Positions 8,693-17,476 of a stretch of 64,000 bases of DNA are shown here, piece by piece (positions within the stretch are counted from its first letter, which is position 1; the number at the start of each line of letters is the position of its first letter). Source of the stretch: Flavobacterium panacagri. GTDB taxonomy: Bacteria > Bacteroidota > Bacteroidia > Flavobacteriales > Flavobacteriaceae. The notes under the pieces were generated by a model. That model ran no database searches. It was not told the DNA's origin and was given only the letters and a program-made list of their open reading frames with translations. Made by a program: the position numbers and the translations under genes. Location of the stretch: NCBI RefSeq assembly GCF_030378165.1, contig NZ_CP119766.1, forward strand, positions 4,216,001-4,280,000, read 5' to 3'.

Positions 8693-9139
8693 ATGACTTT
8701 ACATCATTTTATATTAACTATTCATCTTTTGGCTGCGACAGTTTGGGTTGGCGGTCATTTACTTTTAAGTATCGGTTATCTTCCAAAAGCTTTAAAGAAA
8801 AAAGACCCAAAAATTATTCTAAATTTTGAAAAGAAATTTGAAGCTCTCGGAATGTCTTCTTTGGCTTTATTGATTGTAACAGGAATCTGGATGGCCTACG
8901 ATTTTGGTGTTACTATCGAAACCTGGTTTGATTTTTCAGGTGGTTTCGAAACTGTAATTTCAACCAAACTAGTACTGTTATTCTGTACTTTCGTTTGTGC
9001 TATTTGTGCACAATTGTATTTTATTCCAAATCTTGATAAATACAATATCAAGATAATGGCATTTATTATTTTAACCGTTACTTTAATTGGAGTTGCGATG
9101 CTGGTTTTGGGATCTACGCTGCGTTATGGCGGGATTTGA
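8693..9139 (+). CDS. CopD-like integral membrane protein
   Basis: This is a 148-residue protein with four predicted membrane helices (about 5-27, 50-72, 88-112 and 118-142). The first helix carries LTIHLLAATVWVGGHLLL. A histidine-containing helix with WxGG is typical of the CopD/copper-resistance D and related haem- or copper-binding membrane families. The gene starts 29 bases after nrdG, so it may be transcribed with it. Whether it handles copper, haem or neither cannot be told from sequence alone. Confidence 0.6.
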   Translation: MTLHHFILTIHLLAATVWVGGHLLLSIGYLPKALKKKDPKIILNFEKKFEALGMSSLALLIVTGIWMAYDFGVTIETWFDFSGGFETVISTKLVLLFCTFVCAICAQLYFIPNLDKYNIKIMAFIILTVTLIGVAMLVLGSTLRYGGI

Positions 9140-9140
9140 T

Positions 9141-9548
9141 CTATTGAATTATTCTTTCTTGCCTCAAATAAAATAACCTTCTAATATCGTCAGTAAAATA
9201 AACCATAAAATTGTCACCTGTTTTCCAAATAACCTTATTATCAATAGCAATTTGAGGAGATGCAGTACTTGGAATACCGCGTGTTAAAGAATTCAATAAT
9301 AAAGTAAGTACATATCGTTTACCCAATTCAATTTTACATTGTTTTTTATCTTCTAAACTATCATTTTTTGGTGTAAGAATTAGTCCTTTCCATTTTTTAT
9401 TTTTCACATTAATTAAATAAAAATTTGGGGTGGAATCAATTTTTAAAACTTTAAATTCTCCATAAATTTGAGCAGAGGACTGAAAAGTTTGTAACAGTAA
9501 AAATATTGACATTAAAAAGAAACTTGCTTTCATAACATTTATTTGCAT
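9141..9548 (-). CDS. Hypothetical secreted protein
   Basis: I do not recognise this 135-residue protein. The N-terminus has a hydrophobic signal peptide (FFLMSIFLLLQTFQSSAQ) with probable cleavage near SSAQ, so it is likely periplasmic. An ATG five codons downstream (9533) gives a more usual MK start and may be the real one. The mature part is short, rich in beta-prone segments and lysine. It ends one base away from the CopD-like gene on the other strand, so the two are convergent with no space for a terminator. The next two minus-strand genes may belong to the same transcription unit. Confidence 0.6.
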   Translation of the reverse strand: MQINVMKASFFLMSIFLLLQTFQSSAQIYGEFKVLKIDSTPNFYLINVKNKKWKGLILTPKNDSLEDKKQCKIELGKRYVLTLLLNSLTRGIPSTASPQIAIDNKVIWKTGDNFMVYFTDDIRRLFYLRQERIIQ

Positions 9549-9588
9549 ATAAATTTAAATCTCGCGCTAGCAGAAGATAATATAGAAT

Positions 9589-9969
9589 CTAGTTTTCTGA
9601 TTTTTGTTTCATTACATTTTGAAAATAGATGTTATAATCAAATACTTGTTTTAGCTTATTGTTTTTGTATAAATTAATATAGGCCTGTCCTTTAGTTTTG
9701 ACTATTGAGTCTCCAATTTCTACTTTGTCCCAAAAACTATTTTCTAATGAAACACTTAAATTTTGGGTAAATTTTAGCATTGGAGTACAATGTTGAGATG
9801 AATCAATATACTTTTCAATCACAATACCTGAATATGATTCTTCTTTCCTATTTTCAAGCGCATTTTTATAGAAATCTTTACTGCCAGAAAGATACTTAGC
9901 CCAAATAAGCATCATAATGAATAATACTATAAAAATCAATAATTTAAAAATATTCTCTTTGTTCTTCAT
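9589..9969 (-). CDS. Hypothetical membrane-anchored protein
   Basis: This unrecognised 126-residue protein has one N-terminal membrane helix (about residues 9-26, FKLLIFIVLFIMMLIWA) followed by a soluble part containing SYSGIVIEKYIDSSQHCTP and a later KTKGQAYINLYKN. The soluble part most likely lies in the periplasm. Its start overlaps the end of the upstream 67-aa ORF by 26 bases, which suggests a small operon of lineage-specific proteins with the gene at 9141-9548. Confidence 0.6.
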   Translation of the reverse strand: MKNKENIFKLLIFIVLFIMMLIWAKYLSGSKDFYKNALENRKEESYSGIVIEKYIDSSQHCTPMLKFTQNLSVSLENSFWDKVEIGDSIVKTKGQAYINLYKNNKLKQVFDYNIYFQNVMKQKSEN

Positions 9970-10147
9970 TTCTTTTATTAAACTCCACTTTCATCAACAG
10001 GAAATAGTCCGCCATATGTTCATTTTCAGATGGTTCAGCCAAATAATCAAATTTGTAAACAATATCACCAGAACTTCTCATATCCCAGTTTCTTTCAATA
10101 ATCGATCCTATATTAAGGTCTTTCCAATACAATTCGAATTTCTTCAT
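9944..10147 (-). CDS. Small hypothetical protein, 67 aa
   Basis: This is a short charged protein (MKKFELYWKDLNIGSIIERN...) with no signal peptide or membrane segment. It overlaps the next gene by 26 bases in another frame, as in translationally coupled pairs. Amino-acid composition is ordinary and the MKK start is normal. A plus-strand ORF across the same bases (9917-10174) looks less protein-like, so this strand is preferred. Function is unknown. Confidence 0.45.
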   Translation of the reverse strand: MKKFELYWKDLNIGSIIERNWDMRSSGDIVYKFDYLAEPSENEHMADYFLLMKVEFNKRNEEQREYF

Positions 10148-10212
10148 TTTTTGATTAGTTTAAGAAAGAGCTAAATAATTATTAAAACAAATATAGAAAA
10201 CGATTAATTAAA

Positions 10213-10932
10213 TCAAAAAGTATTCAAACTGCTTCTATATTTATCCATGATACTTTTGAATAAATCTTTATTAGAAGGCGGAGAAAGCACGATTGCTTTA
10301 GAGCCAGCAACTATTGATTCTTCAATATCTTTTAAACTTTTTCCGCCAGTTGCCATAATAGGAAAATCAGGAAATTTAGCTTTAATTTCACTTACAATTT
10401 GATTGGTTTTCATGCCTCCCGATACATGAAAAACGTTCACTCCTGCTTCAATTCTCTTTTTTAGGAAGTCAAAATCAGAAGTTGCTACAGTTGCTATGAT
10501 CGGAAGCGAAACTTTTTGTCTAATCCTTTTAATGTCTTTATTCTCAAATGGGATGTTTACAATAATACCTGATGCTCCCATTTCTTCAGCATAAATTGCC
10601 ATTTCTAGAGATTTTTTGCCTTTTGTTTTTCCTCCTCCAACTCCGCAGACAACTGGTTTTCCCGAAAAATCAATTAGTGTTTTTATGATTTTTGGAGAAG
10701 GCGGAAAAGGATAAACAGCCAAAATTGCATCGGCATCATTATTTTCAATTAGAGCCATATCGGTAGAGAAAAGAAATGATTTTAAATTATGCGTTCCTAA
10801 CGATAATCCTTGGCAATTCTTCTCAATGATATCTGGTGTACTCAGCTCTTTGCTGATGATTTTATCTCTTCTAAATAATTTGTCCCAGAACGAAATTTTC
10901 TTTTTGCTTCCCCAAATTGAATTGATCTGCAT
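10213..10932 (-). CDS. TIM-barrel phosphate-binding-type protein of unknown specificity
   Basis: The 239-residue sequence shows alternating beta strands and helices of a (beta/alpha)8 barrel: ADAILAVYPFPPS, KPVVCGVGGGKTKGK, ASGIIVNIPFE, LPIIATVATSD, VNVFHVSGGM, and near the end FPIMATGGKSLKDIEESIVAGSKAIVLSPPS. The late glycine-rich ATGGKS and VLSPP segments look like the phosphate-binding ends of strands 7 and 8 in ThiE/TrpC/KDPG-aldolase-like barrels. I cannot assign a substrate. It stands alone between the small hypotheticals and a divergent hydrolase. Confidence 0.6.
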   Translation of the reverse strand: MQINSIWGSKKKISFWDKLFRRDKIISKELSTPDIIEKNCQGLSLGTHNLKSFLFSTDMALIENNDADAILAVYPFPPSPKIIKTLIDFSGKPVVCGVGGGKTKGKKSLEMAIYAEEMGASGIIVNIPFENKDIKRIRQKVSLPIIATVATSDFDFLKKRIEAGVNVFHVSGGMKTNQIVSEIKAKFPDFPIMATGGKSLKDIEESIVAGSKAIVLSPPSNKDLFKSIMDKYRSSLNTF

Positions 10933-11158
10933 ACTTCTATTTTTATTACATTTTGACCAAATTTAGCATACTGGAATTTATTTGTTTTATAAAATACAGC
11001 CTAAAAGTTACATCTTGTAATGAGTTAAGGAAAATTTGTAGTAAAACCAAAAATTCAATATTTTCAATATTCAAAATTGAATTGTTTTCTACCTAAAGAA
11101 GTTCTTTTTGCATGTCTTTTTTGAGTAAATTAGATAGCTAAATCTTAAACAAAAATAT

Positions 11159-11698
11159 ATGCTGACACAAGAAAACACAGGTTTAATAATCGTTGATATA
11201 CAAGGCAAACTCGCACGTATTGTGTACGAAAGTGAAAAAATGATTAGCAATCTTGAAAAACTAATCCTTGGCTGTCAAGTACTTTCTATACCTATAATCT
11301 CTCTAGAACAAAACCCAAACGGATTAGGAAATACTGTACCCGAATTAAATAAATTACTTGAAAATCAAAAGCCGATAGAAAAATATACTTTTAATGCATT
11401 TGAAAACGAAGAATTTCGTCAAGCTGTTCTAAAAACAAATAGGAAACAATGGCTCGTTTGTGGCATTGAAACGCATATCTGCGTTTATCAAACTGCTATG
11501 GGACTTTTTACAAATAATTATGAAGTGGAAATTGTAACAGATTGTGTTTCTTCTCGTTCTAAAGACAGTATAGATTTAGGCCTTCAGAAAATGCAGGGCA
11601 AAGGAATTGGAATTACCAGCGTTGAAATGTGTCTTTACGAGTTAGTTAAAGATTCTAAAAATGAAAATTTTAGGGAAATACTGAAGTTGATTAAATAA
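11159..11698 (+). CDS. Isochorismatase-family cysteine hydrolase
   Basis: This is a cytoplasmic Rossmann-like hydrolase of the isochorismatase/nicotinamidase superfamily. The likely catalytic triad is D13 (IIVDIQ), K75 (IEKYTFNAF) and C108 in GIETHICVYQT, where the preceding residues form the family's cis-peptide. The length of 179 residues and the GIETHICVYQTA motif point to the YcaC/hydrolase subgroup rather than true isochorismatases or PncA. The substrate is unknown. It is transcribed alone, 226 bases after the divergent TIM-barrel gene. Confidence 0.85.
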   Translation: MLTQENTGLIIVDIQGKLARIVYESEKMISNLEKLILGCQVLSIPIISLEQNPNGLGNTVPELNKLLENQKPIEKYTFNAFENEEFRQAVLKTNRKQWLVCGIETHICVYQTAMGLFTNNYEVEIVTDCVSSRSKDSIDLGLQKMQGKGIGITSVEMCLYELVKDSKNENFREILKLIK

Positions 11699-11734
11699 GT
11701 AATTCTTTTATAAAAGTATATTTTTTTTATTTTA

Positions 11735-11760
11735 AAGTGTTAAGTTTACACTTAAACTTA
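11735..11760. promoter_or_regulatory. Interlocking inverted repeats before the GH97 gene (operator candidate)
   Basis: AAGTGT at 11735 pairs with ACACTT at 11748. The overlapping TAAGTTT at 11741 pairs with AAACTTA at 11754. Two interleaved palindromes 21 bases before the GH97 ATG could be an operator; no regulator is adjacent. Confidence 0.3.
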
Positions 11761-11780
11761 TTAACTTTAAAAACCACATT

Positions 11781-13724
11781 ATGAGATTAATTCTATTCGT
11801 CTTGCTTTTTCTCTCCTATTCCAATTCGTTGAAAGCACAAACTACAGCAGTATTAAGTCCTGATAAAAATCTAGAACTAAAAGTATCTGTTATATATGGA
11901 AAAGTCTTCTATAGTTTATTCTATCAAAAAGAAGAATTTCTAAGCCAATCGCCTTTAGGACTTTTAAGTTCAGCAGGAGATTTTACAAAAGAACTAAAAT
12001 TAATTGGTAAAACTTCCTCTAAAATTCAAGAATCCTATAAACTAAACCGCTCAAAAGTCAGTCAGGTAAACTATCTCGCAAATGAATCTAAATTTACTTT
12101 TACGAATAAACAAAAAGATACGATTAGTATAATTTTCAGAATTTCTAATAGTGATGTTGCTTTTAGCTATTTAATTCCAAAAACTAAAAAGAATAATGGG
12201 GACTGCATTGTCGAAAAAGAAATCACTGGTTTCAAACTTCCATCAGGGACAACCACTTTTATAACGCCACAGGCGCCTCCACTAAGCGGATGGGAGAAAA
12301 CAAAACCATCTTATGAGGAGGAATATACAAGAGAAGAGAAAATTGGAACAAAATCACAATACGGATTAGGTTTTACTTTTCCGGCACTTTTTCATTTAGG
12401 AAATAAAGGCTGGTTGTTGATTTCTGAAACTGGAATAAGCGGTAATTATCCCGGAACAAGATTAAGTGATGTTGATTCAGACGGTATTTATACCATTAGT
12501 TTTCCTCAGGAAGGAGAAAATAACTTCAATGGAGCAGTAACAGCCTCTTCTACTCTGCCAATGCAGACATCATGGAAAACCATTACACTGGGAAAAACAC
12601 TAAAACCAATTGTAGAATCTACTGTTTCCACAGATGTTGTAAAACCGCTTATTAAATCCTCAAAAATATTTGATACAGGCCGCGCAAGTTGGAGCTGGAT
12701 TGTATGGCAGGATGAAAGCTGCAACTATAACGACCAAAAAACTTTTATCGATCTTGCATCAGACCTAAAATGCGAGTTTATTTTAATTGATGCTCTTTGG
12801 GACGTAAAAATTGGTAAAGAAAAAATAACCGAATTGGTAAATTACGCCAAATCAAAAAATGTAGGCGTTATTTTATGGTACAACTCCAACGGGAACTGGA
12901 ATACAGCACCACAGACTCCAAAAGATAAAATGAATACAGCAGAAGCCCGCAGAAAAGAAATGCAGTGGTTACAGCAAATTGGAGTAAAAGGGTTAAAAAT
13001 TGACTTTTTTGGAGGCGATAAACAAGTTACCATGAAATTATATCATGATATACTAACTGATGCAGCTGAATTCGGTTTAGGAATTAATTTTCATGGCGCT
13101 ACACTGCCACGAGGATGGGAAAGAATGTATCCCAACTACATGACAAGTGAAGCAGTTTTAGCTTCTGAGAATTTAGTTTTTCAGCAAGGATTCAGTGATC
13201 GATATCCTTCAACAGCAACCATTTATCCTTTTACTAGAAATACAGTTGGAGCAATGGATTTTGGGCCTGTTTTCTTAAATAAACGTCTGCATCGTGATCC
13301 GAACAAAGGAACCATAAGAAGAACAACAGATGCTTTTGAAATGGCAACTGCTGTAGTATTCTTTTCGCCTGTCCAGCATTGGGGTTTAACTCCTGAAAAC
13401 TTAAAAGAAAAACCGTCTTACTTGTTTGATTACTTAAAAAATGTACCAACCGTTTGGGATGAAACAGTATATATTGACGGTTATCCTGGAAAGTATTGTG
13501 TAATTGCCCGTAGAAAAAATACAAAATGGTATGTTGCTGCAATTAATGGAGAAAATGTACGCAAAAAAATTACGGTGAATCTGCCAATGTTAAAGGGGAA
13601 AGAAATTTCTATAATCGCTGACGGCAACGATCAAGAATCTAAATTTAGCACTCAAAAATTGCAAAATACAACTTTCGATTTTGATCTTTCTGCAAATGGA
13701 GGAACGGTCTTGTTTACACCATAA
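11781..13724 (+). CDS. Glycoside hydrolase family 97 (alpha-glucosidase/alpha-galactosidase type)
   Basis: GH97 enzymes (SusB family) hydrolyse alpha-glucosides or alpha-galactosides in the periplasm of Bacteroidota. Residues 1-19 form a signal peptide ending in LKAQ. A beta-sandwich N-domain (to ~290) is followed by the TIM barrel and a C-terminal beta domain. The barrel has GLKIDFFGG with D408, then YMTSEAVLASEN with E457 and E463. An aspartate in the KIDF position is what retaining GH97 members such as the alpha-galactosidase BT1871 carry, whereas inverting SusB uses glutamates, so a retaining enzyme is suggested. At 647 residues the length is normal. A terminator follows at 13759. It precedes the sucrose genes but is not obviously in their operon. 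Confidence 0.9.
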   Translation: MRLILFVLLFLSYSNSLKAQTTAVLSPDKNLELKVSVIYGKVFYSLFYQKEEFLSQSPLGLLSSAGDFTKELKLIGKTSSKIQESYKLNRSKVSQVNYLANESKFTFTNKQKDTISIIFRISNSDVAFSYLIPKTKKNNGDCIVEKEITGFKLPSGTTTFITPQAPPLSGWEKTKPSYEEEYTREEKIGTKSQYGLGFTFPALFHLGNKGWLLISETGISGNYPGTRLSDVDSDGIYTISFPQEGENNFNGAVTASSTLPMQTSWKTITLGKTLKPIVESTVSTDVVKPLIKSSKIFDTGRASWSWIVWQDESCNYNDQKTFIDLASDLKCEFILIDALWDVKIGKEKITELVNYAKSKNVGVILWYNSNGNWNTAPQTPKDKMNTAEARRKEMQWLQQIGVKGLKIDFFGGDKQVTMKLYHDILTDAAEFGLGINFHGATLPRGWERMYPNYMTSEAVLASENLVFQQGFSDRYPSTATIYPFTRNTVGAMDFGPVFLNKRLHRDPNKGTIRRTTDAFEMATAVVFFSPVQHWGLTPENLKEKPSYLFDYLKNVPTVWDETVYIDGYPGKYCVIARRKNTKWYVAAINGENVRKKITVNLPMLKGKEISIIADGNDQESKFSTQKLQNTTFDFDLSANGGTVLFTP

Positions 13725-13758
13725 AAACAGGAAAAATCACATTATATAGATACCTTAT

Positions 13759-13787
13759 AAAAAGCTGAATGTTATATTCAGCTTTTT
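13759..13787 (+). terminator. Rho-independent terminator after GH97
   Basis: The perfect arms AAAAAGCTGAAT and ATTCAGCTTTTT flank a 5-base loop (GTTAT), 34 bases after the GH97 stop. Confidence 0.85.
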
Positions 13788-13961
13788 AGTTTAAACCAAT
13801 TAATCCTTGCACTAAAAAATGCTTCGATAAATGATCTAATTAATAATTAATCGTTATTTCATGCCAGAATCCTTTGGGAATGCCGACAATCTTTACTATT
13901 TTTATAAAATCGTGTGGTTTTAAAACTACAAAATGACAATTTTATAAAAGACAAATTTAGA

Positions 13962-14861
13962 ATGAACAACGACAAAAAACTTAAAGCTGTCGCTTTCGGA
14001 GAAGTACTTTGGGATATTTTTGACAACATAAAAAAAATTGGTGGAGCGCCTCTTAATGTGGCGCTTCGCATGAAAGCTTTAGGAGCCGACGTCAATATGA
14101 TAAGCTCTGTTGGCAATGATTCAGATGGCGAAGCGATTATCAATGAAATTAAAAAATTAGGGCTGGATACACAAACTATCTTGAAATCAGATAATTATCC
14201 AACTGGATTAGTAAATGTAATTTTAGACGAAAGTAAATCGGCTACTTATGAAATCCTTTATCCTTCGGCTTGGGACAAAATTATTTTAAACGATGCAGCT
14301 AGAGAGTCCGTTCAAAATGCTGACGTTCTTATTTATGGAAGTTTAGTCTGCCGAGATGAAGTTTCAAGACAAGCACTAGAAGAATTGCTTCATTCAGACA
14401 CTTACAAAGTTTTTGATGTCAATCTAAGAAAACCACATTATAATTATGAAATTTTAAAACAATTAATGGATGCAGCCAATTTCATCAAATTTAATGATGA
14501 AGAATTAATGGAAATCAGTGCTGCTTTCGATTCTCCTTACACCACTTTGGAAGAAAACATGAATTTTATCTGCTCTTTTACCAATGCCACAGCCATCTGC
14601 GTTACAAGAGGAAAAGACGGCGCTTTATTATTATGGGATAAACATCTTTATGAAAATACAGGTTATGTCGTAAAAGTAGAAGATACTGTGGGAGCGGGAG
14701 ATTCTTTTCTAGGTGCTTTGGTAACTTCGCTTTTGACAGATAAAGAACCGCAGCAAGCTTTAAATTTCGCTTGTGCAACTGGAGCTTTGGTTGCAGGATC
14801 TTCTGGAGCAAATCCTGAAATTCTTTTGTCGAGAATTGATGATTTGATTAATCAGAATTAA
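13962..14861 (+). CDS. PfkB-family sugar kinase, probable fructokinase
   Basis: The enzyme phosphorylates a sugar, probably fructose released by the nearby GH32-like enzyme, with ATP. The ribokinase fold is shown by the N-terminal AFGEVLWDIF, the sugar-binding IGGAPLNVALRMKALGADV, and the C-terminal PfkB signature DTVGAGDSFLGALV with GAGD as anion hole and catalytic base. I start at the ATG at 13962 (299 residues). An in-frame GTG at 13914 would add 16 residues (MVLKLQNDNFIKD...) that are not part of the fold. Gene order fructokinase, sucrose-phosphate synthase/phosphatase, GH32 supports a fructose role. The intergenic gap of 365 bases after it holds a long palindrome. Confidence 0.88.
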   Translation: MNNDKKLKAVAFGEVLWDIFDNIKKIGGAPLNVALRMKALGADVNMISSVGNDSDGEAIINEIKKLGLDTQTILKSDNYPTGLVNVILDESKSATYEILYPSAWDKIILNDAARESVQNADVLIYGSLVCRDEVSRQALEELLHSDTYKVFDVNLRKPHYNYEILKQLMDAANFIKFNDEELMEISAAFDSPYTTLEENMNFICSFTNATAICVTRGKDGALLLWDKHLYENTGYVVKVEDTVGAGDSFLGALVTSLLTDKEPQQALNFACATGALVAGSSGANPEILLSRIDDLINQN

Positions 14862-14878
14862 ATAATATCCTAGATTAG

Positions 14879-15047
14879 TTTCACGCAGATTTTGCAGATT
14901 TAAGCAGATTTCTTTGTTTTTTTTTATAAAAAATCTGCGTGAAAATTTAAAAGCTCAGTGGAGCTATATATTCTCACAAATATTTAATCAAATTGAAGAA
15001 ATCAATCAAATTAAAAATCTGCTTAAATCTGCAAAATCTGCGTGAAA
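14879..15047. repeat. Long palindromic repeat (CACGCAGATTTTGCAG family)
   Basis: Positions 14879-14911 and 15015-15047 are a perfect 33-base inverted repeat beginning TTTCACGCAGATTTTGCAGA. The interior contains a second partial arm (AAAAATCTGCGTGAAAATTT, 14930-14949) and a separate small palindrome AGCTCagtgGAGCT (14951-14964). This fills half of the 365-base gap between the fructokinase and the sucrose-phosphate synthase. The remaining ~180 bases before the ATG presumably hold the promoter, but no clear element was seen. Confidence 0.8.
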
Positions 15048-15226
15048 AACAAATAACATGAATCTTTCGATAAAAAACAACAAACTGACTTCTTTAGCAA
15101 ATTTTTATAATTTAAACATCCAAAACACACTTCAAACATGGGAAATATGTAAATTTTAAATGGAATTATTTCTTCCTAATCTTTATGGGTGCAGTAACTT
15201 GCGAATTCTAAATAATTTAAGGAAGA

Positions 15227-17407
15227 ATGATGAAAAAATTACGAATTTCTCTTATCAATATACATGGACTCTTAAAAGGTTCTGGACTCGAAATCGGTCG
15301 TGATGCCGATAACGGCGGACAGACTAAATATATCTACGAATTAGCCGAATTTTTATCACAACACGAAGATGTCGAACATGTACATCTTTTCACAAGATTA
15401 ATTGACGATCCTCATCTTTCTCCTGAATATGCTGTTCCAGTTGAAATTATAAATGATAAATTGGATATTAGGCGAATTCCGTTTCTAGGAAAAAAATACA
15501 AAGCCAAAGAACAGCTTTGGGAAGGTCTGGATACTTTTGTGAATGGCGTTGTACAGCACATCAAACAACATAATATTTTTCCCGATTGGATTCATTCCCA
15601 TTATGGAGACGCTGGTTACGCCGCAGCCGAATTATCTTCCATTTTAAACATACCTTTTGCACATACTGGGCACTCTTTAGGTTTTTACAAGAAGAAAAAA
15701 TTACTTGAAAGCGGACAAACTGAGGAAGAACTCGAAAAGAAATTCAAATTCGCCGCCAGAATTGCCGCCGAAGAACGAACACTAGAACTTTCCGAATTTA
15801 TTGTAACTTCTACCGAACAGGAAATTGAAACTTATAAAGTTTATAAGAATTTTGAATTAGCCAAATACCACGCTATTTCGCCGGGAATCGACACTAGAAA
15901 ATTTGTTCCTTATTATTTTCAGGAAACCGATTCGGAAAAAAACATGGAAGAAATACAAAGAAAATACTGGGTTTCGGAAAGTATTTCAAAATTTCTTACC
16001 AATCCTCATAAACCTATTATTCTGGCGCTTTCGAGGCCTGACCGCCATAAAAACCTAAATACTTTAATCGAAGTTTACGGAAAAGACAAAGAGCTTCAAA
16101 GCATTGCCAATCTGGTCATTTTTGCAGGAATTCGAAAAGATATTGCCAAAATGCCCGAATCAGAAAAAAACGTTTTAACCGATTTGCTTCTGCTAATGGA
16201 CAAATACGATTTGTATGGAAAAATGGCAATTCCTAAAAAACATGATGTCGAAAATGAAGTTTCTATCATTTATCGTTATGCCGCCGAAAAACGAGGTGTT
16301 TTTGTCAATTTAGCTTTGCATGAAAACTTCGGCTTGACCGTAATAGAATCGGCAAGTTCGGGACTTCCGGTTGTAGTTACCAAAAATGGTGGACCTTCAG
16401 AAATTATTCCGGTTTGTCAGAACGGAGAATTGGTAAATCCACAGGAAGAAAGTCAGATTAAAAAATCGCTAAGGAATATTTTAACCGATGAAAATCAATG
16501 GAAATATTATTCGAATAATGGTGCCATTAATATTCAAAAACATTACAGCTGGGTTAGTCATGTGAATCAATATGTAGAATTGGTCAATGAAAATCTTTCA
16601 CTTTCTTCAGGTGCTGGAATCAAAAAACAGCATTATCCAAATATTAATATTGGCAGACTAAAAAGAAATATCGATCATTTATTGGTTTCTGATATTGACG
16701 GGACTTTGATCGAACCTAAACTGGCAAATCCTGGATTAAAAGAGTTAAAAACACACCTTATCAATCGAACCGAAAAAATGGCTTTTGCAATGGCTTCCGG
16801 CAGGAATTTAGAGTTGGTTAAAAAAGTAATCGACGAAGAAGAATTTTCCCTCCCCGATTTCATTATCTGTTCTGTAGGAACTGAGATTTATTATACCAAC
16901 GGTAAAGATTACATTCTTGATAAAGGCTGGGCAAAATTCTTAGCAGGAAGATGGAAAAGAGACGATATCGTAAACCGATTGAAAGCTGTTAAATGGATAA
17001 AACTTCAGGAAGACGAAGCACAAAATCCTTATAAAATCTCTTACTATTATGAAAAGGAGCATTACAATCATGACGAATTAATTGAGACTTTGGGAACAGG
17101 CTGGTATAAAGTAAATATTATTCCGAGTCACGGACAGTTTCTGGATTTCATTCCTAAAAGAGCTTCCAAAGGAAATGCAATAAAATTTTTATGCCGAAAA
17201 TGGTCGATACCGCTTTCGAATGTAATTGCAGCGGGAGATTCAGGAAACGATGTGGATATGTTTAGAGGGCCAATAAAAGGAATTATTGTCGGCAACCGAA
17301 GCGCAGAATTAGCAGATTATGAAACAACTAAAAGTATTTATGTGGCAAAAACATTTGCTTCAGAAGGAATTTTGGAAGGTTTAAAGCATTATAAGATTAT
17401 AAAATAA
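15227..17407 (+). CDS. Bifunctional sucrose-phosphate synthase / sucrose-phosphate phosphatase-like protein
   Basis: The N-terminal ~460 residues are a GT4 glycosyltransferase of the sucrose synthase/sucrose-phosphate synthase type (INIHGLLKGSGLEIGRDADNGG near the start, HSHYGDAGYAA, TGHSLGFYKKKKL, then LALSRPDRHKNL and NLALHENFGLTVIESASSGLP, the donor-binding motif). Residues ~480-726 are a HAD phosphatase of the SPP/Cof type (LLVSDIDGTLIEP with D489 and D491, and late GDSGNDVDM). Together they would make sucrose from UDP-glucose and fructose 6-phosphate. Two ATGs in tandem (15227, 15230) follow AAGGAAG, an unusually good ribosome site for this genus. Fused SPS-SPP proteins are known in cyanobacteria and other bacteria. 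Phosphatase activity of the HAD part is inferred. Confidence 0.9.
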   Translation: MMKKLRISLINIHGLLKGSGLEIGRDADNGGQTKYIYELAEFLSQHEDVEHVHLFTRLIDDPHLSPEYAVPVEIINDKLDIRRIPFLGKKYKAKEQLWEGLDTFVNGVVQHIKQHNIFPDWIHSHYGDAGYAAAELSSILNIPFAHTGHSLGFYKKKKLLESGQTEEELEKKFKFAARIAAEERTLELSEFIVTSTEQEIETYKVYKNFELAKYHAISPGIDTRKFVPYYFQETDSEKNMEEIQRKYWVSESISKFLTNPHKPIILALSRPDRHKNLNTLIEVYGKDKELQSIANLVIFAGIRKDIAKMPESEKNVLTDLLLLMDKYDLYGKMAIPKKHDVENEVSIIYRYAAEKRGVFVNLALHENFGLTVIESASSGLPVVVTKNGGPSEIIPVCQNGELVNPQEESQIKKSLRNILTDENQWKYYSNNGAINIQKHYSWVSHVNQYVELVNENLSLSSGAGIKKQHYPNINIGRLKRNIDHLLVSDIDGTLIEPKLANPGLKELKTHLINRTEKMAFAMASGRNLELVKKVIDEEEFSLPDFIICSVGTEIYYTNGKDYILDKGWAKFLAGRWKRDDIVNRLKAVKWIKLQEDEAQNPYKISYYYEKEHYNHDELIETLGTGWYKVNIIPSHGQFLDFIPKRASKGNAIKFLCRKWSIPLSNVIAAGDSGNDVDMFRGPIKGIIVGNRSAELADYETTKSIYVAKTFASEGILEGLKHYKIIK

Positions 17408-17409
17408 AC

Positions 17410-17470
17410 ACGGATTTCACGAATTTCCACAAATTTCTAATTAGTGAAAAATTAGTGGAATTAGTGGCAA
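17410..17470. repeat. Imperfect palindrome of the CACAAATTT/ATTTGTGG family
   Basis: TTTCACGAATTTCCACAAAT on the left and AATTAGTGGAATTAGTGGC on the right form an imperfect inverted repeat directly after the sucrose-phosphate synthase stop. It resembles the cargo inside elements C and E and the element at 60904-60971. Confidence 0.5.
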
Positions 17471-17476
17471 AAAAAA

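Noticed and set aside
9917..10174. Plus-strand ORF of 85 codons opposite the small hypotheticals
   Set aside because: It overlaps two better minus-strand ORFs; its F/I-rich composition is typical of antisense AT-rich DNA.
13234..13542. Minus-strand ORF of 102 codons inside GH97
   Set aside because: It is fully inside a well-supported gene and its glutamine-rich sequence shows no protein-family signal.
13914..13961. GTG start for the fructokinase
   Set aside because: The extra 16 residues precede the kinase fold and the ATG at 13962 gives the usual family length.
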